Shown: positions 26,921 through 36,130 of the stretch, in pieces
Layout: every line of letters begins with the position of its first letter
Numbering within the stretch: position 1 is the stretch's first letter
DNA from: Parabacteroides sp.
Lineage (GTDB): Bacteria; Bacteroidota; Bacteroidia; Bacteroidales; Tannerellaceae
Assembly (NCBI GenBank): GCA_019417325.1
Contig: DXVO01000016.1
Coordinates: forward strand, 1 to 64,000
Direction: 5' to 3'
DNA: 64,000 bases
The notes under the pieces: model-generated
Told to the model about the DNA's origin: nothing
The model's database searches: none
What the model saw: only the letters and a program-made list of their open reading frames with translations
Program-made: the position numbers and the translations under genes

Positions 26921-27122
26921 ATGAGTTCTGCGCAGACTGCGTTAAATATTAGGATAAATTAAAAAAATATCGTGTCGTGAAAGCTGTTACGAATCATATA
27001 TTTTCGGCTTTTGGCAGTGTCGATATAAATAATAAGCCTTAAAAATCAAAGGATTAAACGGTTAATATGTTGTAATTAGTTTATATATTTGTTGAGTTTA
27101 ACGCAGTCTGCGCAGAACTCAT
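26921..27122. repeat. Candidate invertible DNA element (inverton) with perfect 26-bp inverted repeats
   Basis: 26921-26946 and 27097-27122 are exact reverse complements over 26 bp and enclose 150 bp. The core TCTGCGCAGA within each arm is itself palindromic. The interior has one TAnnTTTG match, TATATTTG at 27084-27091, pointing right, away from the lipoprotein gene. Inversion would place it at about 26952-26959 pointing at that gene. This is the architecture of Bacteroidales phase-variable promoters. No recombinase gene is in the window, so a distant one would be needed. A pair of dispersed palindromic repeats is the main alternative. Confidence 0.55.
27084..27091 (+). promoter_or_regulatory. 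TATATTTG -7 box inside the inverted repeats
   Basis: An exact TAnnTTTG match, 5 bp from the right repeat arm, reading rightward into that arm. The region 19 bp upstream (GTTAA at about 27061) is only a weak -33 element. In this orientation it faces the terminator end of the minus-strand GH92 gene. Confidence 0.45.
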
Positions 27123-27185
27123 ATCAGAAAAATCAAAAGGTCCAAATGAAATTACCCGAATGTATGAACCATCAAACCCTAACAT

Positions 27186-27228
27186 AAAAAAAGGAGCTGT
27201 AAAATCATTTACAACTCCCCTTTTCTTA
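27186..27228 (-). terminator. Terminator of the FecR-SusC-SusD-GH92 operon
   Basis: Hairpin with GGAG-TGTAAA and TTTACA-CTCC arms around ATCA, flanked by A-rich and T-rich tails, just downstream of the GH92 fusion stop codon at 27246. It can act on both strands. Confidence 0.65.
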
Positions 27229-27245
27229 TATATTTAGATTGAGAA

Positions 27246-30200
27246 TTAAATATCCCCCATCGCTTTCTGATATTCTTTCCACAAATCTTCCACATGCTGG
27301 TCTTTTCCCAAAGCATATTGGATACCACCCTCAAAAGACCAGGGTATTACTTCCAGTGTGCTGCGGTTGAGCTTACGCAGGAAATCCTTATCCTTATTAT
27401 GTGTCAACCAGGCAAAGAAGAAACCGGTGGTACGGTATCCATCGTTGTAGTTGCCACCTTTCGGGCGGTCTTCGTCCTTAAAGCAACCGTTCAGACAACG
27501 GACAGCATCTGCCACACCTTCGATCATAGCCCAAAAAGTCTTGTTCGTCCCATATGTACCGATACCTTGAGGTTCCAGTTGGAAACCGTGAGTCAGTTCG
27601 TGGTATAATACACCGCGGGTTTCATAATCCACCTTTGCCGTATCACGCTGGCCGAAACTCTTTTCAATCCAACTCGTGCTATATACGATACTGATTGAAG
27701 GAGGTGCACCGTCTTTAGCGGAAACACCTTTATAGTCTTTCAATGTATAATGTATTTCACGAATGCCGGGAATACTGTCTTCCGGTGAAAAATAAAGCGT
27801 TTCCAATACCTTGCGGGCGTGTTTCTGGATATAAGCATCCGGATTAGGTATAATTTGTGCATAAATCTTGGAGCCACGTGTATCCGGTGACACATTCTTG
27901 AAAATCACTTTCCCCACATCATAAGAGTTCCAAGGTTCGGATGCATCGGCAACCGTCTTTCCATCCGTCAAAGAATACGGACGGTTTTCACCGGTAAATA
28001 CCCGTTTCTTGTTCGGAGAAGAAGCCATATCAAATTCGAGAACGCCTCCGTCCATGATATCTTTCTGAGTGATATATCCTTTTGCATAAGGTTTACCGTT
28101 CAACCGGACAGCTTTTACGTAACGGTTCTTATCACTAACCTTGTCTGCCTTTACTTCAAAAGTCTTACCGTTTTCAAGACGAACCTTGATATACGGCAGA
28201 TACGGAGCTCCCAATACATACTGGTCTGTTCCCGGACAAACCGGATAGAAGCCCATTGCAGAGAAGATATACCATGCCGACATCTGTCCGCAGTCGTCGT
28301 TACCGCACAGACCGTCGATATTGTTCCGGTACATCTTATTCATAATCTCACGCTGCCAATACTGGGTTTTCCACGGTTGTGAAGTCCAGTTGTAAAGGAA
28401 TGGAATATGATGGCTCGGTTCGTTTCCATGTACATATCCACCCAGCAAACCTTCTTCCGTCACATCTTCCGTATGCGCAAAGAACTCGGCAGGCAAGTGC
28501 ATGGTAAACAAAGAGTCCAGACGGGAAACGAACTGTTTGTCGCCACCCATAAGACGTATCATTCCATTTACATCCTGAGGAACATAGAACGAATAGTTCA
28601 AGGCATTTCCTTCAATAAAACCCTGACCGTGTGTATCCAGCAGGCTGAAGTTTTTCTTCCAGCTTCCGTCGGAATGGCGGGGACGGGCATATTTGGTTTC
28701 CGGATCGAATATCTTCGCATAGTTTTCAGAACGTTTCAAATAACGGTCGGCAAGTTGCATTTTACCGGACAGCTTGGCTGCCTGATAAATTGCCCAATCA
28801 TCATAACCATATTCCAGGCTCAATGAAGCCGCGCTACCGGAACGTTCCAGCGGAACATAGCCTAACTTAACCCATTCGGCTGTCCCATCATAATAAGGCA
28901 CATTCGAACTGCTCTCCATAGCTTTCAAAGCAGCCTCCCTGTCAATCGGAAGTCCTTTGGCTATTGCATCCGACAATACGGAAACAGCATGGTAACCAAT
29001 CATACACCAGTTTTCATTCCCCATATGGCTCCAGATAGGCAGTGCATGATGCACACTTTGTTCGCAATGTTTCATCATCGACTTAACCATATCGGTATTC
29101 ACACCTCGGTTGATAATATTAAACAACGGATGCAAAGCACGGTAGGTATCCCACAAAGAGAACACAGTATAATTGGTAAATCCGTCAGCCTGGTGGATGT
29201 TCAGGTCCACACCACGGTATTGACCGTCTACATCACCGTATACGGACGGATTAATCATGGTATGATACAAAGAGGTATAAAGCATCGTAATCTGGTCGTC
29301 GCTGCCTTTGGCATCCAGAACAGATAAGGCCTCATTCCAGTTGTCCGCAGCCAACGCGGCCAGTTGTTCAAACGACTTGCCGGTAGTTTCGGCACGCAGG
29401 TTCTTCAATGCACCATCCGTGCTGACACCGGATATAGCCACCTTTACTTCCAGGTCGGAAGAAGCGGAGGGATCAAAATCAAAATAAGCAACAATTTTAC
29501 GACCGCCTATGTCCGGAAAATTTTCCTTCATATTAAACTTACCATATCCGCCACGGTAATTAACCTTTGCCTTCTCGTCGCAACCGTAATTTACAATCGG
29601 TTTGGAGAATGACATGGCAAAATAAGTATAGTTTGTACGAGCCCAGCCGTTTGTGATACGGTAACCTGTTACCAATGTATCGTTTTCCACCCGGATATTT
29701 GTCCAGAGCACTTTACCGTCATAATTATAAATACCATGAATCATATCCAGAATAACCCGTTGATTGGCTCCCTGGGGATAGGTATATTTATGAATACCTG
29801 CACGCTTTGTTGCAGTCAGTTGTGCTTTGACACCATAGTCCGCCAGCATTACTTCATAGTAGCCCGGACGGGAAACTTCGGTATCATGTGAAAAACGGGA
29901 ACGGTAACCGCTATCGGGATTTACGGCTGTACCCGGATTCAATTTGAGGGCGCCGGTTGTAGGCATCAGCAGAATATCGCCCAAGTCGGAATGCCCGGTA
30001 CCGCTGAAATGGGTATGGCTGAAACCGACAATCGAGCTGTCTTTATGTTGATACCCGGCACAATATTCATATGCCCTCGGTTGATAGACACCTCCCACGT
30101 TATGTGGGATGGTGTCTGTATCCGGACTTACTTGTACTGCCCCAAAGGGAACACATGCTCCGGGAAAAGTATGCCCCATGCCGTTCGTACCGATAATGGT

Positions 30201-30278
30201 ATTTACTTTGTCGACAAACTGTCCATGAGCGGGAACCGCTGCAAACAGGGCACAATACAGGAAAATTTTCTTTATCAT
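27246..30278 (-). CDS. GH92 alpha-mannosidase fused to a basic-secretory-protein-type metallopeptidase domain
   Basis: 1010 residues. A signal peptide (about 1-19) precedes a full GH92 module (about 20-760), opening DKVNTIIGTNGMGHTFPGACVPFGAVQVSPDT. It holds HLSGTG-like FSHTHFSGTGHSDLGD, TVFSLWDTYRALHPLFNII and the catalytic-region GNDDCGQMSAWY near residue 660. GH92 enzymes are calcium-dependent exo-alpha-mannosidases. Residues about 785-1010 match the basic secretory protein (BSP, PF04450) family: YHELTHGFQ gives HExxH at 893-897, and EGVADAVR has Glu920 as a likely further ligand. The fusion suggests deglycosylation and proteolysis of glycoproteins by one polypeptide. The GH92 module alone would match the 782-residue paralogue at 36848. 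It is last in the operon, 13 bp after SusD. Confidence 0.9.
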   Translation of the reverse strand: MIKKIFLYCALFAAVPAHGQFVDKVNTIIGTNGMGHTFPGACVPFGAVQVSPDTDTIPHNVGGVYQPRAYEYCAGYQHKDSSIVGFSHTHFSGTGHSDLGDILLMPTTGALKLNPGTAVNPDSGYRSRFSHDTEVSRPGYYEVMLADYGVKAQLTATKRAGIHKYTYPQGANQRVILDMIHGIYNYDGKVLWTNIRVENDTLVTGYRITNGWARTNYTYFAMSFSKPIVNYGCDEKAKVNYRGGYGKFNMKENFPDIGGRKIVAYFDFDPSASSDLEVKVAISGVSTDGALKNLRAETTGKSFEQLAALAADNWNEALSVLDAKGSDDQITMLYTSLYHTMINPSVYGDVDGQYRGVDLNIHQADGFTNYTVFSLWDTYRALHPLFNIINRGVNTDMVKSMMKHCEQSVHHALPIWSHMGNENWCMIGYHAVSVLSDAIAKGLPIDREAALKAMESSSNVPYYDGTAEWVKLGYVPLERSGSAASLSLEYGYDDWAIYQAAKLSGKMQLADRYLKRSENYAKIFDPETKYARPRHSDGSWKKNFSLLDTHGQGFIEGNALNYSFYVPQDVNGMIRLMGGDKQFVSRLDSLFTMHLPAEFFAHTEDVTEEGLLGGYVHGNEPSHHIPFLYNWTSQPWKTQYWQREIMNKMYRNNIDGLCGNDDCGQMSAWYIFSAMGFYPVCPGTDQYVLGAPYLPYIKVRLENGKTFEVKADKVSDKNRYVKAVRLNGKPYAKGYITQKDIMDGGVLEFDMASSPNKKRVFTGENRPYSLTDGKTVADASEPWNSYDVGKVIFKNVSPDTRGSKIYAQIIPNPDAYIQKHARKVLETLYFSPEDSIPGIREIHYTLKDYKGVSAKDGAPPSISIVYSTSWIEKSFGQRDTAKVDYETRGVLYHELTHGFQLEPQGIGTYGTNKTFWAMIEGVADAVRCLNGCFKDEDRPKGGNYNDGYRTTGFFFAWLTHNKDKDFLRKLNRSTLEVIPWSFEGGIQYALGKDQHVEDLWKEYQKAMGDI

Positions 30279-30291
30279 ATGAGTCTAAAAA

Positions 30292-31674
30292 TTAATAACC
30301 AGGGTTCTGTTGTCCGGCTATTACCGGATTACCTTGCATTTCTGCCAGAGGTATCGGCATAATCCAACGATGGTTTCCGACTTCCAGTGTCTTTTTAATG
30401 GACACCTTGGTTATTGGTTGCTGGTAACGTCTCATATCGAAGAAACGGTGTCCTTCAAAACACAACTCTCTACGACGTTCCAGTAATAATTGCTTGGTAA
30501 ATTCATCTTTAGTCGTATACTCCGTGTCCACCCATCCTTCGATACGTTGTGCACGCAGCGTATTCAATAAATCACTCGCATCTTTCAGGTTTGTCTGAGC
30601 TTTCGCCTCAGCCATAATCAACAGCATTTCAGAAGAACGAAGCATTTTTCCATCTGCCAGCCCTACATTAGCCGTTGTACCTTTATACTTATTCACCCGT
30701 TTTACAGGAACACCATCACGGTCTACACCATCGCCGATAAAAATATTTAAACGAATATCTTTTGCATCGAAACTGTTAATCAAGGCTTCAGACGGTTCAA
30801 AAGCGCTACTATTATCCGCACTCCAGTAAATAGTACCGATTGTTTCATCCCCCACCAGTCTTTTTAGTTTCCAGATAACGTCATCATTGCTTTTATCGCT
30901 CCAAATTTCGGTATATTTATCCATTCCTGCAAGAGGCTTTTCTTTCAAGGCTTCAGATGCATAGTTATAAGCCTTCGTATAATCTTTCATATACAGATAG
31001 ATACGTGCCAACAGTGCTTTAACGGCAGTCTGGGAAACATATACGGGATCTTCCGGAGTAGTTTGCTGCAACAACGGCAATGCTTCTTCCAGGTCTTTAA
31101 TCATATAACCGAAACATTCGTTTACCGTATTACGCCCCGGAGTTTCCAGAACAACCGGTTTGAACGTATAAGGAATACCATAGGAATCACCTTTCTCTAT
31201 ATCAGAGAAAAACAACAGGAGTTCCAGATTATTATATGCACGCAGGAACTTGGCCGTACCGATACTGTTATTCAGGCTTGCTTTATCGGCATCCGTAGTA
31301 GCCTGCAGGTTTTCAGCACCTTCGAGGATACGGTTCACCAGATTGATTACCACGTATTCTTTAGACCAAAGGTCATTATGGTCGCCGGTAGAAGCGGTAT
31401 AAGTCCACTGGAACGTATCGTCGCTGGCTCCACCGTTCTGGCCGCCTTTCAATACATCATCAGATAAAATAGACGACATACGAATCATCTGTGTCACGGA
31501 TATTTTAGCATATGCACCGTTTACGACCTGCTCCAAAGAAGAGATGGAACTGAACACTGCATCATCGTCCACCTGGTCAGTCGGATTTAAATCTGTATAG
31601 TTACAAGATGTCGACATTGCAGCTATACCAGCTATTATAAGGCTTTTATATATTGATTTCATTTTTATTCTCAT
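30292..31674 (-). CDS. SusD/RagB-type nutrient-binding lipoprotein of the mannan/N-glycan locus
   Basis: A 460-residue surface lipoprotein. The lipobox ends at Cys24 (AMSTSCNYTDLNPTDQVDDDAVF). SusD helices include SIGTAKFLRAYNNLELLLFFSDI and the C-terminal signature LLLERRRELCFEGHRFFDMRRYQQPI. ATG codons at 31674 and 31662 both fit; the second (MKSIYK) gives a more ordinary signal peptide. It lies 15 bp after SusC and should form the lid of that transporter. The co-operonic GH92 implies an alpha-mannoside ligand. Confidence 0.95.
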   Translation of the reverse strand: MRIKMKSIYKSLIIAGIAAMSTSCNYTDLNPTDQVDDDAVFSSISSLEQVVNGAYAKISVTQMIRMSSILSDDVLKGGQNGGASDDTFQWTYTASTGDHNDLWSKEYVVINLVNRILEGAENLQATTDADKASLNNSIGTAKFLRAYNNLELLLFFSDIEKGDSYGIPYTFKPVVLETPGRNTVNECFGYMIKDLEEALPLLQQTTPEDPVYVSQTAVKALLARIYLYMKDYTKAYNYASEALKEKPLAGMDKYTEIWSDKSNDDVIWKLKRLVGDETIGTIYWSADNSSAFEPSEALINSFDAKDIRLNIFIGDGVDRDGVPVKRVNKYKGTTANVGLADGKMLRSSEMLLIMAEAKAQTNLKDASDLLNTLRAQRIEGWVDTEYTTKDEFTKQLLLERRRELCFEGHRFFDMRRYQQPITKVSIKKTLEVGNHRWIMPIPLAEMQGNPVIAGQQNPGY

Positions 31675-31689
31675 TAATGATATTAGCGA

Positions 31690-34600
31690 TTAAAAATTAA
31701 CATTAATACCGAATGTTACAGCAACAGGTGTCGGATAAGACATGTAGTCGGTGTCGCCACTTACTTCCGGGTCCATACCTGTATATTTTGTAACTGTAAA
31801 CAAGTTTTCTCCCTGGCAGAAGATGTTTGCAGAACTAAATATTTTCATCTTATCCAGTAATTTACGAGACGGAGTATAAGAAACACGCAAAGTCTTCAAA
31901 CGCAGATATGACGCATTTTCAAGGAACTGTGATGCCCACGGGCTCGGATTGTTCTGAGCGTCGAAACGGGGAACATTGGTGATATCGCCTTCCTGTCTCC
32001 ACATGGTCAACATATAAGCCGGTTTGTTTCCGTTGAAATTATGGTTATCCACATACCAACGGGTAGCATTCATGATGTAATAATTCAATGCATACGTAAA
32101 GTTTGCAGCCAAAGCAATGCCTTTATAATTGAAGTTTGTTTCGAAACCACCGAAGATTGGCACTTCAGAAGATTTGAACTTGTCTACAAAAGGAGCTTCC
32201 GAAATATTTTCAGTCTTGCCTCCTTTCTGGTCATAGAACCAAACTTCTCCGGTTGCCGGGTTTACACCTGCCCATTCAACCATGTACCAAGTACCCAATG
32301 ATTTGCCTACTTCATACAAATAGTCGCCATTGATAAATTTGTTATCGGCATTTGCCCAGGTACCCAGGTCGGTAATCTGGTTTTTGTTGAATGTGATATT
32401 CGCACCAATATTCCATTCGAAATCTTTTGTACGGACAGGAGTACCGTTGATAGCCAATTCGACACCGGTATTGCGGATAGAACCTGCATTTGTTTTGATT
32501 TCGCTGAAGCCTGAAGTTTGTGAAATCTTCTTATCCATCAACAAGTCTTTTGTATTCTTCACATAGAAGTCAACAGAAGCGCTCAAACGGCTGTCGAACA
32601 TACGCAAATCGGCACCCAAGTCAAATTGGGCAGATGTTTCCCACATCAAATCCGCATTACCCAAAATACTATGGTAGTAGCCCGGGCTCTGGTTATAAGC
32701 TGTTTTCGAATAACCGTTACGTGTTCCGAAGTCACTGATACCATCCTGGTTTCCTGTCGTACCATAGCTGACACGAAGCTTCAACTGGTCCAGGTTATTA
32801 AACTGGCTCATGAAATCTTCACGGCTCATATCCCATGCTGCACCTGCCGACCAGAAAGCCGCACCTTTGTTACTGCCCATGAACTTGGATGATTCATCAT
32901 AACGTACACTTGCCGACAAGTTGTATCTATTATTATATGTATAGTTCCACTGTGTGAAGAAAGACATCAGGTTACTGTGCGTCTTGCTACCACCGATAGA
33001 AGGAGGATTGCTGGAAGAACCTGTTTTATCGCCGATACCGGCAGGAGAATCCATCATGAACGGGTCCAAATCATAACCGGTCTGGTTGAATGCGGAATAA
33101 ATTCCATCATACAATTCAAAACCTGCAACACCTGATACAGAATGAATATCATTGAATGTCTTCATGAAATTCAATGTATTGGTCCATGTATAGCGGCGCA
33201 TATCGGATGTTGCCTGAGACATATAACCTTTGTTGCTTACAGCCTTTGGATGTTCACGGTCCAACGTAGTGGTAGTCTTGCGTCCGTAGTAGTCGATACC
33301 GAAGTTCGTTTTAAAACGTAACCAGTCTGTGAAATGGATGTTTAAGTAAGCAGAGCCGACCAAACGCAGCAGCCCTTTATTTCTATGGAAATATTTTGTA
33401 ATCAATGTCGGGTTATCTCCATTGAACCAATCGTCCGGAGTTTCATACGGATACGCCAGCAGAGCTGTGAACCAAGGGTTCTGCCAACTAATACGGTTAC
33501 CACTCTGGTCATAATCCGGGTCAGAGAATTTAGAATCCGTATAACCGACATTACCACTTACACCAAAATCGAAGATGTTATTGATTTTATGGTCTAAATT
33601 GATACGTCCGGAATAACGGGTCATACCTGACTCTTTCAGAATACCATCCTGTTTCAGGAAAGAACCGGAAGCGAAGAACTTCGTTTTTTCCGAGCCACCT
33701 GCTACAGATACATTATGTTCCATAGTGAAACCGTTGTGGGTCATTTCATCAATCCAGTCGGTATTCGTACTACGGGCTGTAGACAAACGGCCTCTTCCGG
33801 CATTCAGTTCATCCAATTCGCTTCCTGAAATCGTACCTGATTTTTCTTTATTTTCCAGGCTAAGCAAATGCATCAACGGAAATTGTTTTGAATTAGGACT
33901 CTGTTCCGCACAATAAGTCTGGTACAAGATATTTTCCTCACCCGTCATCATACGGCTTTTCGGGTCACGCAGGATAGAAGTTCCCAACTTCAGGTTATAG
34001 CTTACCTGTGTTTTTCCTTCTTTACCACGTTTGCTGGTAATTACGATTACACCATTTGAACCGCGTGAACCGTAAATAGCAGTAGCAGAAGCATCCTTCA
34101 ATACCTGTATATCTGCAATATCATCATTATTCAATGAAGCGAACTGTGCCGGTTCAATCATCACGCCATCCAAAATATACAGAGGCGTGTTAGAACCGTT
34201 GATAGAACCTGTACCACGGATACGGATTTTAACATCACTACTTCCCGGTTGTCCTGAACCGGTAGAAATCATCAAACCGGGAACTTTACCTTGCAGGCGA
34301 TCTTCCAATGCGGCAGATGTTTCATTGGCAATCTTTTCATTTTTAATCATTTCAACCGCACCGGTTATCTGACCACGTTTCACTGTGTTATAACCGATAA
34401 CCACGACTTCCTGCATATTAACCGTTTCTTCAAACAAAGTCACGTTAATAACAGACTGGTCATTAATATCGATATTTGCTTTCGCATAACCGATATAAGA
34501 GAAAGACAAACGGTTTTTTCCAGCCGGTACAGTGATAGAATACTTACCATCAATGTCTGTTATAACACCGATAGTCGTACCATCCACCATTACTGTAGCC

Positions 34601-35028
34601 CCGATTACAGGAACATGGCTCTTATCCTGAACCAAACCTGTAATCGTACGTTTTTCCTGGTTTACACCATCTGATGAATTAGATTTGTAGATAACAAGGT
34701 TCTTTTCTTTAACAGTATAAGACAATCCTGTATTTGCCAACAATTGATCCATTACCTGGTCGATAGTGGCATTATCAACCCGTACATTCACTTTCCGGTT
34801 ATTGTTCAATACCGAATTGTTGTAGACAAAAGAAAGTCCGCTCTGTTGTTCGATTTTCTTTACAACTTCGTGAATCGGTGTTCCTTGTTCTTGCAGCGTA
34901 ATTCCCTGAGCTGCAGACAGCGCTGTAAAACTACTTAGTAGTAATGTCGCTGCCAATGATTTGCATCGTGAGTTCTTAAAAAAACACGATAAAAATGGCA
35001 CTTTTTTCATTTTCAATCGATTAGACAT
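31690..35028 (-). CDS. SusC/RagA-type TonB-dependent receptor with STN domain
   Basis: About 1112 residues from the ATG at 35028. The domains are a signal peptide, an STN domain (GITLQEQGTPIHEVVKKIEQQSGLSFVYNN), a carboxypeptidase-regulatory-like domain (ITGLVQDKSHVPVIGATVMVDGT), a TonB-box region (VNMQEVVVIGYNTVKRGQITGAVEMI), a plug with the SusC signature IYGSRGSNGVIVITSKRG, and a barrel ending VTFGINVNF. The frame is open to a GTG at 35073, but that lies inside the FecR gene. ATG at 35028 (or 35010) gives a good signal peptide and a 20-bp gap. The STN domain fits signalling to the FecR just upstream. It would import mannose-containing glycans. Confidence 0.94.
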   Translation of the reverse strand: MSNRLKMKKVPFLSCFFKNSRCKSLAATLLLSSFTALSAAQGITLQEQGTPIHEVVKKIEQQSGLSFVYNNSVLNNNRKVNVRVDNATIDQVMDQLLANTGLSYTVKEKNLVIYKSNSSDGVNQEKRTITGLVQDKSHVPVIGATVMVDGTTIGVITDIDGKYSITVPAGKNRLSFSYIGYAKANIDINDQSVINVTLFEETVNMQEVVVIGYNTVKRGQITGAVEMIKNEKIANETSAALEDRLQGKVPGLMISTGSGQPGSSDVKIRIRGTGSINGSNTPLYILDGVMIEPAQFASLNNDDIADIQVLKDASATAIYGSRGSNGVIVITSKRGKEGKTQVSYNLKLGTSILRDPKSRMMTGEENILYQTYCAEQSPNSKQFPLMHLLSLENKEKSGTISGSELDELNAGRGRLSTARSTNTDWIDEMTHNGFTMEHNVSVAGGSEKTKFFASGSFLKQDGILKESGMTRYSGRINLDHKINNIFDFGVSGNVGYTDSKFSDPDYDQSGNRISWQNPWFTALLAYPYETPDDWFNGDNPTLITKYFHRNKGLLRLVGSAYLNIHFTDWLRFKTNFGIDYYGRKTTTTLDREHPKAVSNKGYMSQATSDMRRYTWTNTLNFMKTFNDIHSVSGVAGFELYDGIYSAFNQTGYDLDPFMMDSPAGIGDKTGSSSNPPSIGGSKTHSNLMSFFTQWNYTYNNRYNLSASVRYDESSKFMGSNKGAAFWSAGAAWDMSREDFMSQFNNLDQLKLRVSYGTTGNQDGISDFGTRNGYSKTAYNQSPGYYHSILGNADLMWETSAQFDLGADLRMFDSRLSASVDFYVKNTKDLLMDKKISQTSGFSEIKTNAGSIRNTGVELAINGTPVRTKDFEWNIGANITFNKNQITDLGTWANADNKFINGDYLYEVGKSLGTWYMVEWAGVNPATGEVWFYDQKGGKTENISEAPFVDKFKSSEVPIFGGFETNFNYKGIALAANFTYALNYYIMNATRWYVDNHNFNGNKPAYMLTMWRQEGDITNVPRFDAQNNPSPWASQFLENASYLRLKTLRVSYTPSRKLLDKMKIFSSANIFCQGENLFTVTKYTGMDPEVSGDTDYMSYPTPVAVTFGINVNF

Positions 35029-35048
35029 TAAATTAATAAATGATATCT

Positions 35049-35990
35049 CTATTTTTTCAGTTCCAATATCCACTTGTCTTTTATCACATTCCCATTTTTG
35101 TCAATCTTTCCATGGTGATAAGTAGAAGATAGATTAGACGACAGTTCCAGTATATCGATAACCTGGTTCAACCTCAGGTCTTCAAAGTGAGCCGTAAAAC
35201 GCATATTGCCAATTTCCTTGTCTTTCAGAATAATCTCCACGCCATACCAATGGGATATATTCTCTATTACATCACTCATCAGGTCGTTGTCAAATAGCAT
35301 ATAGTTGTCTTTCCATCCAATTTGTTTCCGGACATCTATTTCCTGTACCTTAAACGAATTTTTCTGCGTATTGTAATTAAAATATTGCCCTGGGGTTAAT
35401 GACGCCAGAACGGTTTTTCCATTTTTTAAACGCTGCTGCATCTCGACATGTCCTTCCGTCAAAGTCACTCGCAAAGCATCCTGATAGTCGGTGCTACAAT
35501 TAAATTCCGTACCGGTTACTCTTACATCCAGATTTTTCAGACCTACATAAAAAGGTTTCTCCGGATTCTTGTAAACATCAAAATAAGCCTCTCCTTCGAT
35601 CTGGACTCTGCGTTCCTTTGCCTCCAGCATGTTTTTATCATAAGTCAGCCGTGTTCCGCTACGCAGCCAGACAGTCGAACTATCCGGTAATGTGTAGAAC
35701 ACTTTTGTACCGTTCATAGCCACCACTTCCACCGGTTCATACACATGCTTTAAAAGAGGATTATCCAAAGGCCTTTTCGATAGCTCCAACCCGATATTAG
35801 CAAGCAACAATACAGGTATCAATACGGCTGCCACCCAACGGACACGTATCCATAATTGTTGCTGTTTCGATTTCCGGTTACGGGAAATGTATGCCATAAA
35901 ACGTTCATGCCCTTTTTCCTTATCCACTGCCTTCATTTCATTCAGCAGAGTTATTGCTTCCTGTAAACTGTCTTTATCCTTTAAATCCAT
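35049..35990 (-). CDS. FecR-family anti-sigma factor of the mannan/N-glycan locus
   Basis: About 313 residues from the ATG at 35990 (MDLKDKDSLQEAITLLNEM). The longer frame begins with TTG at 36020 and is less likely. It has an N-terminal cytoplasmic segment, one membrane helix (VRWVAAVLIPVLLLANIGL), a FecR domain (MNGTKVFYTLPDSSTVWLRSGTRLTYDK, GEAYFDVYKNPEKPFYV) and a C-terminal DUF4974 part (NDLMSDVIENISHWYGVEIILKDKEIG). It is transcribed away from the sigma gene at 36131, with 140 bp between the starts, and is followed by SusC. It probably holds that sigma factor inactive until SusC signals substrate. Confidence 0.92.
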   Translation of the reverse strand: MDLKDKDSLQEAITLLNEMKAVDKEKGHERFMAYISRNRKSKQQQLWIRVRWVAAVLIPVLLLANIGLELSKRPLDNPLLKHVYEPVEVVAMNGTKVFYTLPDSSTVWLRSGTRLTYDKNMLEAKERRVQIEGEAYFDVYKNPEKPFYVGLKNLDVRVTGTEFNCSTDYQDALRVTLTEGHVEMQQRLKNGKTVLASLTPGQYFNYNTQKNSFKVQEIDVRKQIGWKDNYMLFDNDLMSDVIENISHWYGVEIILKDKEIGNMRFTAHFEDLRLNQVIDILELSSNLSSTYHHGKIDKNGNVIKDKWILELKK

Positions 35991-36096
35991 CCTGTCTTTT
36001 TTGTCCTTTACATATACCAAAACAGGTATGTTTGCCGAAGTACGTACTCCAAATCCTGTTTTTTTTGTTTTTTCTCAAGAATATTTTCAAATCTCA

Positions 36097-36104
36097 TATC
36101 TTTG
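36097..36104 (+). promoter_or_regulatory. Probable -7 box (TATCTTTG) for the ECF sigma gene
   Basis: Canonical -7 match 27 bp before the ATG at 36131. It decides the sigma start, because the upstream in-frame start at 35954 would precede the promoter and overlap FecR. Confidence 0.65.
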
Positions 36105-36130
36105 TAGCTGTAAATAATTTTAAATCAAGC

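Larger units (their letters stand above)
26702..27245. other. 540-bp intergenic region with palindromes and a candidate invertible promoter
   Basis: Between the start of the giant lipoprotein gene and the end of the GH92 fusion gene, both on the minus strand. Contents from left to right are an imperfect palindrome (26773-26846), the 26-bp inverted repeat pair (26921-26946 and 27097-27122) with its 150-bp interior, and a terminator hairpin for the GH92 gene. I see no ORF. Confidence 0.65.

Noticed and set aside
27246..30278. The GH92-peptidase fusion as an assembly or frameshift artefact
   Set aside because: The frame is continuous across both domains, with a normal linker and normal operon spacing at both ends.
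35029..35073. GTG start of the 31.7-35.0 kb SusC inside the FecR gene
   Set aside because: The extra residues would precede and spoil the signal peptide; the ATG at 35028 fits better.
35954..36130. Upstream extension of the ECF sigma gene to 35954
   Set aside because: It would overlap the FecR start and begin upstream of the canonical TATCTTTG box at 36097-36104. The ATG at 36131 gives a standard sigma N-terminus.
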